Assembly: GCF_052324685.1 (NCBI RefSeq)
Contig: NW_027506898.1
Span: 1,309,501 to 1,373,500, forward strand
From: Brachyhypopomus gauderio
Taxonomy: Eukaryota > Chordata > Actinopteri > Gymnotiformes > Hypopomidae
Reading direction: 5' to 3'
DNA: 64,000 nt
Shown here: piece after piece, positions 53,894 to 64,000 of the stretch
Layout of the letters: each line of letters starts with the position of its first letter
Position numbering within the stretch: position 1 is the stretch's first letter
Notes under the pieces: model-generated
Databases searched by the model: none
Seen by the model: only the letters and a program-made list of their open reading frames with translations
What the model was told of the DNA's origin: nothing
Position numbers and translations under genes: made by a program

Positions 53894-53965
53894 AGGTTCC
53901 ACTGAGAGTGGAACTCAGATTGCTGGATTCAGAGTCCAGAGTGCTAACCATTACACCATGGAACC
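53894..53965 (-). tRNA. tRNA-Gln(CTG) class B, C57
   Basis: T loop TTCCACT: purine 57 is C, which disturbs T-D loop stacking. The 5' flank reads taaagg, so the upstream T4 run is lost here. Confidence 0.85.
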
Positions 53966-54193
53966 TAAAGGATAAGTTCTGATTCTTCTGTTTTGCTGGG
54001 TTCACAGACCAAGTTAAGCTCAAAGTGACTTGTCTTGAGAGGATGCAAGTTGCAACAACTACAGACAAGGACTTCCAGCAACAAGATATTTAGTTGAGGT
54101 ATTCGATTTGGTCAACTGAAAGACACTTTCTGTTTACAGTAGTCTTCAACAATGAAAGCTGGTACAATCCCAGATAAAGAGCATGTAGCAGAA

Positions 54194-54265
54194 AGGTTCC
54201 ACCGAGAGTCGAACTCGGATTGCTGGATTCAGAGTCCAGAGTGCTAACCATTACACCATGGAACC
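54194..54265 (-). tRNA. tRNA-Gln(CTG) class A
   Basis: As at 300. Confidence 0.94.
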
Positions 54266-54492
54266 TACATTAGACATTTCTGAGTCTTGTTTTGCTGGGT
54301 TTACAGACCAAGTTAAGCTCAAAGTGACTTGTCATGGGAGAATGCAGGTTGCAACAACTACAGACAAGGACTTCCAGCAACAAGATAATTAGTAGAGGTA
54401 TTTGATTTGGTCAACTGAAAGACACTTTCTGTTTACAGTAGTCTTCAACAATGAAAGCTGGTACAATCCCAGATAAAGAGCATGTAGCAGAA

Positions 54493-54564
54493 AGGTTCCA
54501 CCGAGAGTCGAACTCGGATCACTGGATTCAAAGTCCAGAGTGCTGACCATTACACCATGGAACC
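54493..54564 (-). tRNA. tRNA-Gln(TTG) class T
   Basis: As at 599. Confidence 0.94.
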
Positions 54565-54959
54565 CACAGCAAAAGTTGTTTCTAGCAAATGAGTTGCTGG
54601 ATTCAGAGTCCAGAATGCTAACACCATGGAAACAGCAAATAGGTTTCCAACTTCTCTGCCGTTGATTTCAGAGTCTGTTGTGCTTACTACTGCATCACGC
54701 AACCAAAGAAATTAGCTTTTGTGAATACTGTTTTGCTGAACACATAGCAAAACATCCTGTCCTGAGACCCTAGCATATTTGGATTTAAATAACTTCACCA
54801 ATTCTAGGATAATCAGAAAGCTGTTTGCCACAAGAACAAGCATGTAAAAATTCTGAAAACAATTCATGAAATATGCTGGAATTATATAGACCGCAAGCAT
54901 GTGATAGAGCTTGCATGGAGAAAAGACCTGCAAGCTGGAATCAACACTAATTAATCAAA
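54565..54959 (-). repeat. L spacer, subtype L1
   Basis: Private changes aaataactt and taattaatc. Confidence 0.8.
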
Positions 54960-55031
54960 AGGTTCCACTGAGAGTTGAACTCAGATTGCTGGATTCAGAG
55001 TCCAGAGTGCTAACCATTACACCATGGAACC
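54960..55031 (-). tRNA. tRNA-Gln(CTG) class B
   Basis: As at 1066. Confidence 0.94.
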
Positions 55032-55259
55032 TAAAAGATAAGTTCTGATTCTTCTGTTTTGCTGGGTTCACAGACCAAGTTAAGCTCAAAGTGACTTGTC
55101 TTGAGAGGATGCAAGTTGCAACAACTACAGACAAGGACTTCCAGCAACAAGATATTTAGTTGAGGTATTCGATTTGGTCAACTGAAAGACACTTTCTGTT
55201 TACAGTAGTCTTCAACAATGAAAGCTGGTACAATCCCAGATAAAGAGCATGTAGCAGAA

Positions 55260-55331
55260 AGGTTCCACCGAGAGTCGAACTCGGATTGCTGGATTCAGAG
55301 TCCAGAGTGCTAACCATTACACCATGGAACC
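55260..55331 (-). tRNA. tRNA-Gln(CTG) class A
   Basis: As at 300. Confidence 0.94.
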
Positions 55332-55558
55332 TACATTAGACATTTCTGAGTCTTGTTTTGCTGGGTTTACAGACCAAGTTAAGCTCAAAGTGACTTGTCA
55401 TGGGAGAATGCAGGTTGCAACAACTACAGACAAGGACTTCCAGCAACAAGATAATTAGTAGAGGTATTTGATTTGGTCAACTGAAAGACACTTTCTGTTT
55501 ACAGTAGTCTTCAACAATGAAAGCTGGTACAATCCCAGATAAAGAGCATGTAGCAGAA

Positions 55559-55630
55559 AGGTTCCACCGAGAGTCGAACTCGGATCACTGGATTCAAAGT
55601 CCAGAGTGCTGACCATTACACCATGGAACC
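55559..55630 (-). tRNA. tRNA-Gln(TTG) class T
   Basis: As at 599. Confidence 0.94.
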
Positions 55631-56025
55631 CACAGCAAAAGTTGTTTCTAGCAAATGAGTTGCTGGATTCAGAGTCCAGAATGCTAACACCATGGAAACA
55701 GCAAATAGGTTTCCAACTTCTCTGCCGTTGATTTCAGAGTCTGTTGTGCTTACTACTGCATCACGCAACCAAAGAAATTAGCTTTTGTGAATACTGTTTT
55801 GCTGAACACATAGCAAAACATCCTGTCCTGAGACCCTAGCATATTTGGATTTAAATGACTTCACCAATTCTAGGATAATCAGAAAGCTGTTTGCCACAAG
55901 AACAAGCATGTAAAAATTCTGAAAACAATTCATGAAATATGCTGGAATTATATAGACCGCAAGCATGTGATAGAGCTTGCATGGAGAAAAGACCTGCAAG
56001 CTGGAATCAACACTAATGAATCAAA
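55631..56025 (-). repeat. L spacer, subtype L1
   Basis: Intact copy. Confidence 0.8.
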
Positions 56026-56097
56026 AGGTTCCACTGAGAGTTGAACTCAGATTGCTGGATTCAGAGTCCAGAGTGCTAACCATTACACCATGGAACC
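56026..56097 (-). tRNA. tRNA-Gln(CTG) class B
   Basis: As at 1066. Confidence 0.94.
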
Positions 56098-56325
56098 TAA
56101 AAGATAAGTTCTGATTCTTCTGTTTTGCTGGGTTCACAGACCAAGTTAAGCTCAAAGTGACTTGTCTTGAGAGGATGCAAGTTGCAACAACTACAGACAA
56201 GGACTTCCAGCAACAAGATATTTAGTTGAGGTATTCGATTTGGTCAACTGAAAGACACTTTCTGTTTACAGTAGTCTTCAACAATGAAAGCTGGTACAAT
56301 CCCAGATAAAGAGCATGTAGCAGAA

Positions 56326-56397
56326 AGGTTCCACCGAGAGTCGAACTCGGATTGCTGGATTCAGAGTCCAGAGTGCTAACCATTACACCATGGAACC
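56326..56397 (-). tRNA. tRNA-Gln(CTG) class A
   Basis: As at 300. Confidence 0.94.
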
Positions 56398-56624
56398 TAC
56401 ATGAGACACTTCTGAGTCTTGTTTTGCTGGGTTCACAGACCAAGTTAAGCTCAAAGTGACTTGTCATGGGAGAATGCATGTTGCAACAACTACAGACAAG
56501 GACTTCCAGCAACAAGATAATTAGTTGAGGTATTTGATTTGGTCAACTGAAAGACACTTTCTGTTTACACTAGTCTTCAACAACGAAAGCTGGTACAACC
56601 CCAGATAAAGAGCATGTAGCAGAA

Positions 56625-56696
56625 AGGTTCCACCGAGAGTCGAACTCGGATTGCTGGATTCAGAGTCCAGAGTGCTAACCATTACACCATGGAACC
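56625..56696 (-). tRNA. tRNA-Gln(CTG) class A
   Basis: As at 300. Confidence 0.94.
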
Positions 56697-56923
56697 TACA
56701 TGAGACACTTCTGAGTCTTGTTTTGCTGGGTTCACAGACCAAGTTAAGCTCAAAGTGACTTGTCATGGGAGAATGCAGGTTGCAACAACTACAGACAAGG
56801 ACTTCCAGCAACAAGATAATTAGTAGAGGTATTTGATTTGGTCAACTGAAAGACACTTTCTGTTTACAGTAGTCTTCAACAATGAAAGCTGGTACAATCC
56901 CAGATAAAGAGCATGTAGCAGAA

Positions 56924-56995
56924 AGGTTCCACCGAGAGTCGAACTCGGATCACTGGATTCAAAGTCCAGAGTGCTGACCATTACACCATGGAACC
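56924..56995 (-). tRNA. tRNA-Gln(TTG) class T
   Basis: As at 599. Confidence 0.94.
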
Positions 56996-57390
56996 CACAG
57001 CAAAAGTTGTTTCTAGCAAATGAGTTGCTGGATTCAGAGTTCAGAATGCTAACCCCATGGAACCAACAAATAGGTTTCCAACTTCTCTGCCGTTGATTTC
57101 AGAGTCTGTTGTGCTTACTACTGCATCACGCAACCAAAGAAATTAGCTTTTGTGAATACTGTTTTGCTGAACACATAGCAAAACATCCTGTCCTGAGACC
57201 CTAGCATATTTGGATTTAAATGACTTCACCAATTCTAGGATAATCAGAAAGCTGTTTGCCACAGGAACAAGCATGTAAAAATTCTGAAAACAATTCATGA
57301 AATATGCTGGAATTATATAGACCGCAAGCATGTGATAGAGCTTGCATGGAGAAAAGACCTGCAAGCTGGAATCAACACTAATGAATCAAA
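56996..57390 (-). repeat. L spacer, subtype L3
   Basis: Private change taaccccatgg in the relic. Confidence 0.8.
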
Positions 57391-57462
57391 AGGTTCCACT
57401 GAGAGTTGAACTCAGATTGCTGGATTCAGAGTCCAGAGTGCTAACCATTACACCATGGAACC
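57391..57462 (-). tRNA. tRNA-Gln(CTG) class B
   Basis: As at 1066. Confidence 0.94.
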
Positions 57463-57690
57463 TAAAAGATAAGTTCTGATTCTTCTGTTTTGCTGGGTTC
57501 ACAGACCAAGTTAAGCTCAAAGTGACTTGTCTTGAGAGGATGCAAGTTGCAACAACTACAGACAAGGACTTCCAGCAACAAGATATTTAGTTGAGGTATT
57601 CGATTTGGTCAACTGAAAGACACTTTCTGTTTACAGTAGTCTTCAACAATGAAAGCTGGTACAATCCCAGTTAAAGAGCATGTAGCAGAA

Positions 57691-57762
57691 AGGTTCCACC
57701 GAGAGTCGAACTCGGATTGCTGGATTCAGAGTCCAGAGTGCTAACCATTACACCATGGAACC
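57691..57762 (-). tRNA. tRNA-Gln(CTG) class A
   Basis: As at 300. Confidence 0.94.
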
Positions 57763-57989
57763 TACATGAGACACTTCTGAGTCTTGTTTTGCTGGGTTCA
57801 CAGACCAAGTTAAGCTCAAAGTGACTTGTCATGGGAGAATGCATGTTGCAACAACTACAGACAAGGACTTCCAGCAACAAGATAATTAGTTGAGGTATTT
57901 GATTTGGTCAACTGAAAGACACTTTCTGTTTACACTAGTCTTCAACAACGAAAGCTGGTACAACCCCAGATAAAGAGCATGTAGCAGAA

Positions 57990-58061
57990 AGGTTCCACCG
58001 AGAGTTGAACTCGGATTGCTGGATTCAGAGTCCAGAGTGCTAACCATTACACCATGGAACC
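57990..58061 (-). tRNA. tRNA-Gln(CTG) class A, G57A
   Basis: As at 39224. Confidence 0.93.
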
Positions 58062-58288
58062 TACATTAGACATTTCTGAGTCTTGTTTTGCTGGGTTCAC
58101 AGACCAAGTTAAGCTCAAAGTGACTTGTCATGGGAGAATGCAGGTTGCAACAACTACAGACAAGGACTTCCAGCAACAAGATAATTAGTAGAGGTATTTG
58201 ATTTGGTCAACTGAAAGACACTTTCTGTTTACAGTAGTCTTCAACAATGAAAGCTGGTACAATCCCAGATAAAGAGCATGTAGCAGAA

Positions 58289-58360
58289 AGGTTCCACCGA
58301 GAGTCGAACTCGGATTGCTGGATTCAGAGTCCAGAGTGCTAACCATTACACCATGGAACC
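58289..58360 (-). tRNA. tRNA-Gln(CTG) class A
   Basis: As at 300. Confidence 0.94.
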
Positions 58361-58587
58361 TACATGAGACACTTCTGAGTCTTGTTTTGCTGGGTTCACA
58401 GACCAAGTTAAGCTCAAAGTGACTTGTCATGGGAGAATGCATGTTGCAACAACTACAGACAAGGACTTCCAGCAACAAGATAATTAGTAGAGGTATTTGA
58501 TTTGGTCAACTGAAAGACACTTTCTGTTTACAGTAGTCTTCAACAATGAAAGCTGGTACAATCCCAGATAAAGAGCATGTAGCAGAA

Positions 58588-58659
58588 AGGTTCCACCGAG
58601 AGTCGAACTCGGATTGCTGGATTCAGAGTCCTGAGTGCTAACCATTACACCATGGAACC
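58588..58659 (-). tRNA. tRNA-Gln(CTG) class A, U28A
   Basis: As at 35600. Confidence 0.86.
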
Positions 58660-58886
58660 TACATGAGACACTTCTGAGTCTTGTTTTGCTGGGTTCACAG
58701 ACCAAGTTAAGCTCAAAGTGACTTGTCATGGGAGAATGCAGGTTGCAACAACTACAGACAAGGACTTCCAGCAACAAGATAATTAGTAGAGGTATTTGAT
58801 TTGGTCAACTGAAAGACACTTTCTGTTTACAGTAGTCTTCAACAATGAAAGCTGGTACAATCCCAGATAAAGAGCATGTAGCAGAA

Positions 58887-58958
58887 AGGTTCCACCGAGA
58901 GTCGAACTCGGATTGCTGGATTCAGAGTCCAGAGTGCTAACCATTACACCATGGAACC
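58887..58958 (-). tRNA. tRNA-Gln(CTG) class A
   Basis: As at 300. Confidence 0.94.
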
Positions 58959-59185
58959 TACATGAGAGACTTCTGAGTCTTGTTTTGCTGGGTTCACAGA
59001 CCAAGTTAAGCTCAAAGTGACTTGTCATGGGAGAATGCAGGTTGCAACAACTACAGACAAGGACTTCCAGCAACAAGATAATTAGTAGAGGTATTTGATT
59101 TGGTCAACTGAAAGACACTTTCTGTTTACAGTAGTCTTCAACAATGAAAGCTGGTACAATCCCAGATAAAGAGCATGTAGCAGAA

Positions 59186-59257
59186 AGGTTCCACTGAGAG
59201 TCGAACTCGGATCACTGGATTCAAAGTCCAGAGTGCTGACCATTACACCATGGAACC
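59186..59257 (-). tRNA. tRNA-Gln(TTG) class T, C50.A64
   Basis: T stem CCGAG/CTCAG: one strand in class B form, leaving a C.A mismatch. A gene-conversion chimera. Confidence 0.88.
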
Positions 59258-59652
59258 CACAGCAAAAGTTGTTTCTAGCAAATGAGTTGCTGGATTCAGA
59301 GTTCAGAATGCTAACACCATGGAACCAACAAATAGGTTTCCAACTTCTCTGCCGTTGATTTCAGAGTCTGTTGTGCTTACTACTGCATCACGCAACCAAA
59401 GAAATTAGCTTTTGTGAATACTGTTTTGCTGAACACATAGCAAAACATCCTGTCCTGAGACCCTAGCATATTTGGATTTAAATGACTTCACCAATTCTAG
59501 GATAATCAGAAAGCTGTTTGCCACAAGAACAAGCATGTAAAAATTCTGAAAACAATTCATGAAATATGCTGGAATTATATAGACCGCAAGCATGTGATAG
59601 AGCTTGCATGGAGAAAAGACCTGCAAGCTGGAATCAACACTAATGAATCAAA
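59258..59652 (-). repeat. L spacer, subtype L3
   Basis: Intact copy. Confidence 0.8.
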
Positions 59653-59724
59653 AGGTTTCACTGAGAGTTGAACTCAGATTGCTGGATTCAGAGTCCAGAG
59701 TGCTAACCATTACACCATGGAACC
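59653..59724 (-). tRNA. tRNA-Gln(CTG) class B, G68A
   Basis: As at 35004. Confidence 0.87.
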
Positions 59725-59949
59725 TAAAAGATAAGTTCTGATTCTTCTGTTTTGCTGGGTTCACAGACCAAGTTAAGCTCAAAGTGACTTGTCTTGAGAG
59801 GATGCAAGTTGCAACTACAGACAAGGACTTCCAGCAACAAGATATTTAGTTGAGGTATTCGATTTGGTCAACTGAAAGACACTTTTTGTTTACAGTAGTC
59901 TTCAACAATGAAAGCTGGTACAATCCCAGATAAAGAGCATGTAGCAGAA

Positions 59950-60021
59950 AGGTTCCACCGAGAGTCGAACTCGGATTGCTGGATTCAGAGTCCAGAGTGC
60001 TAACCATTACACCATGGAACC
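59950..60021 (-). tRNA. tRNA-Gln(CTG) class A
   Basis: As at 300. Confidence 0.94.
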
Positions 60022-60248
60022 TACATGAGACACTTCTGAGTCTTGTTTTGCTGGGTTCACAGACCAAGTTAAGCTCAAAGTGACTTGTCATGGGAGAATG
60101 CAGGTTGCAACAACTACAGACAAGGACTTCCAGCAACAAGATAATTAGTAGAGGTATTTGATTTGGTCAACTGAAAGACACTTTCTGTTTACAGTAGTCT
60201 TCAACAATGAAAGCTGGTACAATCCCAGATAAAGAGCATGTAGCAGAA

Positions 60249-60320
60249 AGGTTCCACCGAGAGTCGAACTCGGATTGCTGGATTCAGAGTCCAGAGTGCT
60301 AACCATTACACCATGGAACC
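60249..60320 (-). tRNA. tRNA-Gln(CTG) class A
   Basis: As at 300. Confidence 0.94.
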
Positions 60321-60547
60321 TACATGAGACACTTCTGAGTCTTGTTTTGCTGGGTTCACAGACCAAGTTAAGCTCAAAGTGACTTGTCATGGGAGAATGC
60401 AGGTTGCAACAACTACAGACAAGGACTTCCAGCAACAAGATAATTAGTAGAGGTATTTGATTTGGTCAACTGAAAGACACTTTCTGTTTACAGTAGTCTT
60501 CAACAATGAAAGCTGGTACAATCCCAGATAAAGAGCATGTAGCAGAA

Positions 60548-60619
60548 AGGTTCCACCGAGAGTCGAACTCGGATCACTGGATTCAAAGTCCAGAGTGCTG
60601 ACCATTACACCATGGAACC
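60548..60619 (-). tRNA. tRNA-Gln(TTG) class T
   Basis: As at 599. Confidence 0.94.
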
Positions 60620-61014
60620 CACAGCAAAAGTTGTTTCTAGCAAATGAGTTGCTGGATTCAGAGTTCAGAATGCTAACACCATGGAACCAACAAATAGGTT
60701 TCCAACTTCTCTGCCGTTGATTTCAGAGTCTGTTGTGCTTACTACTGCATCACGCAACCAAAGAAATTAGCTTTTGTGAATACTGTTTTGCTGAACACAT
60801 AGCAAAACATCCTGTCCTGAGACCCTAGCATATTTGGATTTAAATGACTTCACCAATTCTAGGATAATCAGAAAGCTGTTTGCCACAAGAACAAGCATGT
60901 AAAAATTCTGAAAACAATTCATGAAATATGCTGGAATTATATAGACCGCAAGCATGTGATAGAGCTTGCATGGAGAAAAGACCTGCAAGCTGGAATCAAC
61001 ACTAATGAATCAAA
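60620..61014 (-). repeat. L spacer, subtype L3
   Basis: Intact copy. Confidence 0.8.
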
Positions 61015-61086
61015 AGGTTCCACTGAGAGTTGAACTCAGATTGCTGGATTCAGAGTCCAGAGTGCTAACCATTACACCATGGAACC
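61015..61086 (-). tRNA. tRNA-Gln(CTG) class B with class A 5' flank
   Basis: Gene body is class B with its 3' T4 run, but the 5' flank is tacatgagac, so the upstream T4 run is missing. The crossover lies inside or next to the tRNA. Confidence 0.93.
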
Positions 61087-61313
61087 TACATGAGACACTT
61101 CTGAGTCTTGTTTTGCTGGGTTCACAGACCAAGTTAAGCTCAAAGTGACTTGTCATGGGAGAATGCATGTTGCAACAACTACAGACAAGGACTTCCAGCA
61201 ACAAGATAATTAGTTGAGGTATTTGATTTGGTCAACTGAAAGACACTTTCTGTTTACACTAGTCTTCAACAACGAAAGCTGGTACAACCCCAGATAAAGA
61301 GCATGTAGCAGAA

Positions 61314-61385
61314 AGGTTCCACCGAGAGTTGAACTCGGATTGCTGGATTCAGAGTCCAGAGTGCTAACCATTACACCATGGAACC
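61314..61385 (-). tRNA. tRNA-Gln(CTG) class A, G57A
   Basis: As at 39224. Confidence 0.93.
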
Positions 61386-61612
61386 TACTTTAGACATTTC
61401 TGAGTCTTGTTTTGCTGGGTTCACAGACCAAGTTAAGCTCAAAGTGACTTGTCATGGGAGAATGCAGGTTGCAACAACTACAGACAAGGACTTCCAGCAA
61501 CAAGATAATTAGTAGAGGTATTTGATTTGGTCAACTGAAAGACACTTTCTGTTTACAGTAGTCTTCAACAATGAAAGCTGGTACAATCCCAGATAAAGAG
61601 CATGTAGCAGAA

Positions 61613-61684
61613 AGGTTCCACCGAGAGTCGAACTCGGATTGCTGGATTCAGAGTCCAGAGTGCTAACCATTACACCATGGAACC
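61613..61684 (-). tRNA. tRNA-Gln(CTG) class A
   Basis: As at 300. Confidence 0.94.
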
Positions 61685-61911
61685 TACATGAGACACTTCT
61701 GAGTCTTGTTTTGCTGGGTTCACAGACCAAGTTAAGCTCAAAGTGACTTGTCATGGGAGAATGCATGTTGCAACAACTACAGACAAGGACTTCCAGCAAC
61801 AAGATAATTAGTTGAGGTATTTGATTTGGTCAACTGAAAGACACTTTCTGTTTACACTAGTCTTCAACAACGAAAGCTGGTACAACCCCAGATAAAGAGC
61901 ATGTAGCAGAA

Positions 61912-61983
61912 AGGTTCCACCGAGAGTCGAACTCGGATTGCTGGATTCAGAGTCCAGAGTGCTAACCATTACACCATGGAACC
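61912..61983 (-). tRNA. tRNA-Gln(CTG) class A
   Basis: As at 300. Confidence 0.94.
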
Positions 61984-62210
61984 TACATTAGACATTTCTG
62001 AGTCTTGTTTTGCTGGGTTCACAGACCAAGTTAAGCTCAAAGTGACTTGTCATGGGAGAATGCAGGTTGCAACAACTACAGACAAGGACTTCCAGCAACA
62101 AGATAATTAGTAGAGGTATTTGATTTGGTCAACTGAAAGACACTTTCTGTTTACAGTAGTCTTCAACAATGAAAGCTGGTACAATCCCAGATAAAGAGCA
62201 TGTAGCAGAA

Positions 62211-62282
62211 AGGTTCCACCGAGAGTCGAACTCGGATTGCTGGATTCAGAGTCCTGAGTGCTAACCATTACACCATGGAACC
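62211..62282 (-). tRNA. tRNA-Gln(CTG) class A, U28A
   Basis: As at 35600. Confidence 0.86.
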
Positions 62283-62509
62283 TACATGAGACACTTCTGA
62301 GTCTTGTTTTGCTGGGTTCACAGACCAAGTTAAGCTCGAAGTGCCTTGTCATGGGAGAATGCAGGTTGCAACAACTACAGACAAGGACTTCCAGCAACAA
62401 GATAATTAGTAGAGGTATTTGATTTGGTCAACTGAAAGACACTTTCTGTTTACAGTAGTCTTCAACAATGAAAGCTGGTACAATCCCAGATAAAGAGCAT
62501 GTAGCAGAA

Positions 62510-62581
62510 AGGTTCCACCGAGAGTCGAACTCAGATTGCTGGATTCAGAGTCCAGAGTGCTAACCATTACACCATGGAACC
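62510..62581 (-). tRNA. tRNA-Gln(CTG) class A, U50.G64
   Basis: As at 34238. Confidence 0.92.
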
Positions 62582-62808
62582 TACATGAGACACTTCTGAG
62601 TCTTGTTTTGCTGGGTTCACAGACCAAGTTAAGCTCAAAGTGACTTGTCATGGGAGAATGCAGGTTGCAACAACTACAGACAAGGACTTCCAGCAACAAG
62701 ATAATTAGTAGAGGTATTTGATTTGGTCAACTGAAAGACACTTTCTGTTTACAGTAGTCTTCAACAATGAAAGCTGGTACAATCCCAGATAAAGAGCATG
62801 TAGCAGAA

Positions 62809-62880
62809 AGGTTCCACCGAGAGTCGAACTCGGATCACTGGATTCAAAGTCCAGAGTGCTGACCATTACACCATGGAACC
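62809..62880 (-). tRNA. tRNA-Gln(TTG) class T
   Basis: As at 599. Confidence 0.94.
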
Positions 62881-63275
62881 CACAGCAAAAGTTGTTTCTA
62901 GCAAATGAGTTGCTGGATTCAGAGTTCAGAATGCTAACACCATGGAACCAACAAATAGGTTTCCAACTTCTCTGCCGTTGATTTCAGAGTCTGTTGTGCT
63001 TACTACTGCATCACGCAACCAAAGAAATTAGCTTTTGTGAATACTGTTTTGCTGAACACATAGCAAAACATCCTGTCCTGAGACCCTAGCATATTTGGAT
63101 TTAAATGACTTCACCAATTCTAGGATAATCAGAAAGCTGTTTGCCACAAGAACAAGCATGTAAAAATTCTGAAAACAATTCATGAAATATGCTGGAATTA
63201 TATAGACCGCAAGCATGTGATAGAGCTTGCATGGAGAAAAGACCTGCAAGCTGGAATCAACACTAATGAATCAAA
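62881..63275 (-). repeat. L spacer, subtype L3
   Basis: Intact copy. Confidence 0.8.
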
Positions 63276-63347
63276 AGGTTCCACTGAGAGTTGAACTCGG
63301 ATTGCTGGATTCAGAGTCCAGAGTGCTAACCATTACACCATGGAACC
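63276..63347 (-). tRNA. tRNA-Gln(CTG) B/A chimera
   Basis: T stem CCGAG/CTCAG with a C50.A64 mismatch, the class B 3' side and T4 run, but class A body and 5' flank. The crossover lies within the T arm. Confidence 0.88.
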
Positions 63348-63574
63348 TACATTAGACATTTCTGAGTCTTGTTTTGCTGGGTTCACAGACCAAGTTAAGC
63401 TCAAAGTGACTTGTCATGGGAGAATGCAGGTTGCAACAACTACAGACAAGGACTTCCAGCAACAAGATAATTAGTAGAGGTATTTGATTTGGTCAACTGA
63501 AAGACACTTTCTGTTTACAGTAGTCTTCAACAATGAAAGCTGGTACAATCCCAGATAAAGAGCATGTAGCAGAA

Positions 63575-63646
63575 AGGTTCCACCGAGAGTCGAACTCGGA
63601 TTGCTGGATTCAGAGTCCAGAGTGCTAACCATTACACCATGGAACC
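63575..63646 (-). tRNA. tRNA-Gln(CTG) class A
   Basis: As at 300. Confidence 0.94.
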
Positions 63647-63873
63647 TACATGAGACACTTCTGAGTCTTGTTTTGCTGGGTTCACAGACCAAGTTAAGCT
63701 CAAAGTGACTTGTCATGGGAGAATGCATGTTGCAACAACTACAGACAAGGACTTCCAGCAACAAGATAATTAGTTGAGGTATTTGATTTGGTCAACTGAA
63801 AGACACTTTCTGTTTACACTAGTCTTCAACAACGAAAGCTGGTACAACCCCAGATAAAGAGCATGTAGCAGAA

Positions 63874-63945
63874 AGGTTCCACCGAGAGTCGAACTCGGAT
63901 TGCTGGATTCAGAGTCCAGAGTGCTAACCATTACACCATGGAACC
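63874..63945 (-). tRNA. tRNA-Gln(CTG) class A
   Basis: As at 300. The last gene; the array continues past the window edge. Confidence 0.94.
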
Positions 63946-64000
63946 TACATTAGACATTTCTGAGTCTTGTTTTGCTGGGTTCACAGACCAAGTTAAGCTC

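Larger units (their letters stand above)
52359..55558 (-). repeat. tandem T-B-A triplets, about 1066 bp x 3
   Basis: Starts at 52359, 53425 and 54493, with one 2-bp insertion. This is the simplest form of the repeat; 50230-51295 has the same shape. Confidence 0.9.
1..64000 (-). repeat. tandem tRNA-Gln gene megacluster (180 genes)
   Basis: Counting by the 297-300 bp and 465-469 bp registers gives 180 tRNA-Gln copies, 44 TTG and 136 CTG, all transcribed toward lower coordinates. Only the transposon at 28683-31628 interrupts the array. Both window edges fall inside it, so the true size is unknown. Copies differ by few bases and share flanks, so they arose by DNA-level tandem duplication and homogenisation, not retroposition: no A-tails, no target duplications and no encoded CCA are seen. 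Confidence 0.95.

Noticed and set aside
1-64000. CRISPR-like pattern of regular repeats and spacers
   Set aside because: Repeats are 72-nt tRNA genes with full cloverleafs and the spacers are themselves repeated; no cas gene is present and the organism looks eukaryotic.
1-64000. tRNA-derived SINE family
   Set aside because: No A-tails, no target-site duplications and head-to-tail spacing; copies share long flanks, so they are tandem gene duplicates.
1-64000. Assembly artefact explaining the whole array
   Set aside because: Cannot be excluded without reads, but the many private variants between copies and the unique transposon junctions argue against simple false repetition.

Overview
The window is a eukaryotic nuclear tRNA-gene megacluster. 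By register counting I place 180 tRNA-Gln genes in 64 kb, all on the minus strand. 136 have anticodon CTG and 44 have anticodon TTG. Each is 72 nt with no encoded CCA, a cloverleaf close to vertebrate tRNA-Gln as I remember it, and internal A and B boxes for RNA polymerase III. I see no host protein gene. Tandem tRNA arrays of this scale, and a piggyBac transposon, fit a vertebrate. A teleost is my first guess (zebrafish chromosome 4 long arm is known for such arrays) and an amphibian is the alternative; the sequence alone does not settle this.

Gene classes (standard tRNA numbering, gene sense). Class T: anticodon TTG. Class A: anticodon CTG, T stem CCGAG/CTCGG. Class B: CTG, T stem CTGAG/CTCAG (a paired double change), flanked on both sides by T4 runs. 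Class A21U: like A but with U at position 21. Class C: CTG with G26, U32, C5 to U and A58 to G, probably impaired. Class D: CTG with G26 and T stem CCAAG/CTCGG (one A.C mismatch). Genes are joined by short S spacers (about 225-228 bp, giving a 297-300 bp period). The exception is between each class T gene and the class B gene at higher coordinates, where there is a long L spacer (normally 395 bp) carrying two half-tRNA-Gln relics.

Left part, 1 to about 33.5 kb: a higher-order repeat of 2430 bp, slots T-B-A21U-T-B-C-D, repeated with exact spacing at 3796, 6226, 8656 and onward. Shortened versions (1365, 1832, 2130 bp) are explained by loss of whole gene units. Right part, about 34 to 64 kb: the same gene families in another layout. 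There is one T-B pair followed by 1-7 class A genes per block, a 4823-bp block repeated at 38158 and 45407, and a 1066-bp T-B-A triplet in tandem at 52359-55558.

At 28683-31628 a 2946-bp non-autonomous piggyBac-type DNA transposon sits in a TTAA site of one S spacer, flanked by TTAA on both sides. It keeps 13-bp inverted ends (CACTAGAAGCGCC), subterminal palindromes, a 3' remnant of the transposase Cys-rich domain, a 42-bp minisatellite and a 198-bp tandem duplication.

How it may work together: both glutamine codons are served. S spacers contain no T4 terminator in gene sense, whereas class B genes have one just upstream and one at their 3' end. The array may therefore be cut into transcription blocks, each a T gene followed by its A/C/D genes. 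That is an inference from sequence only.
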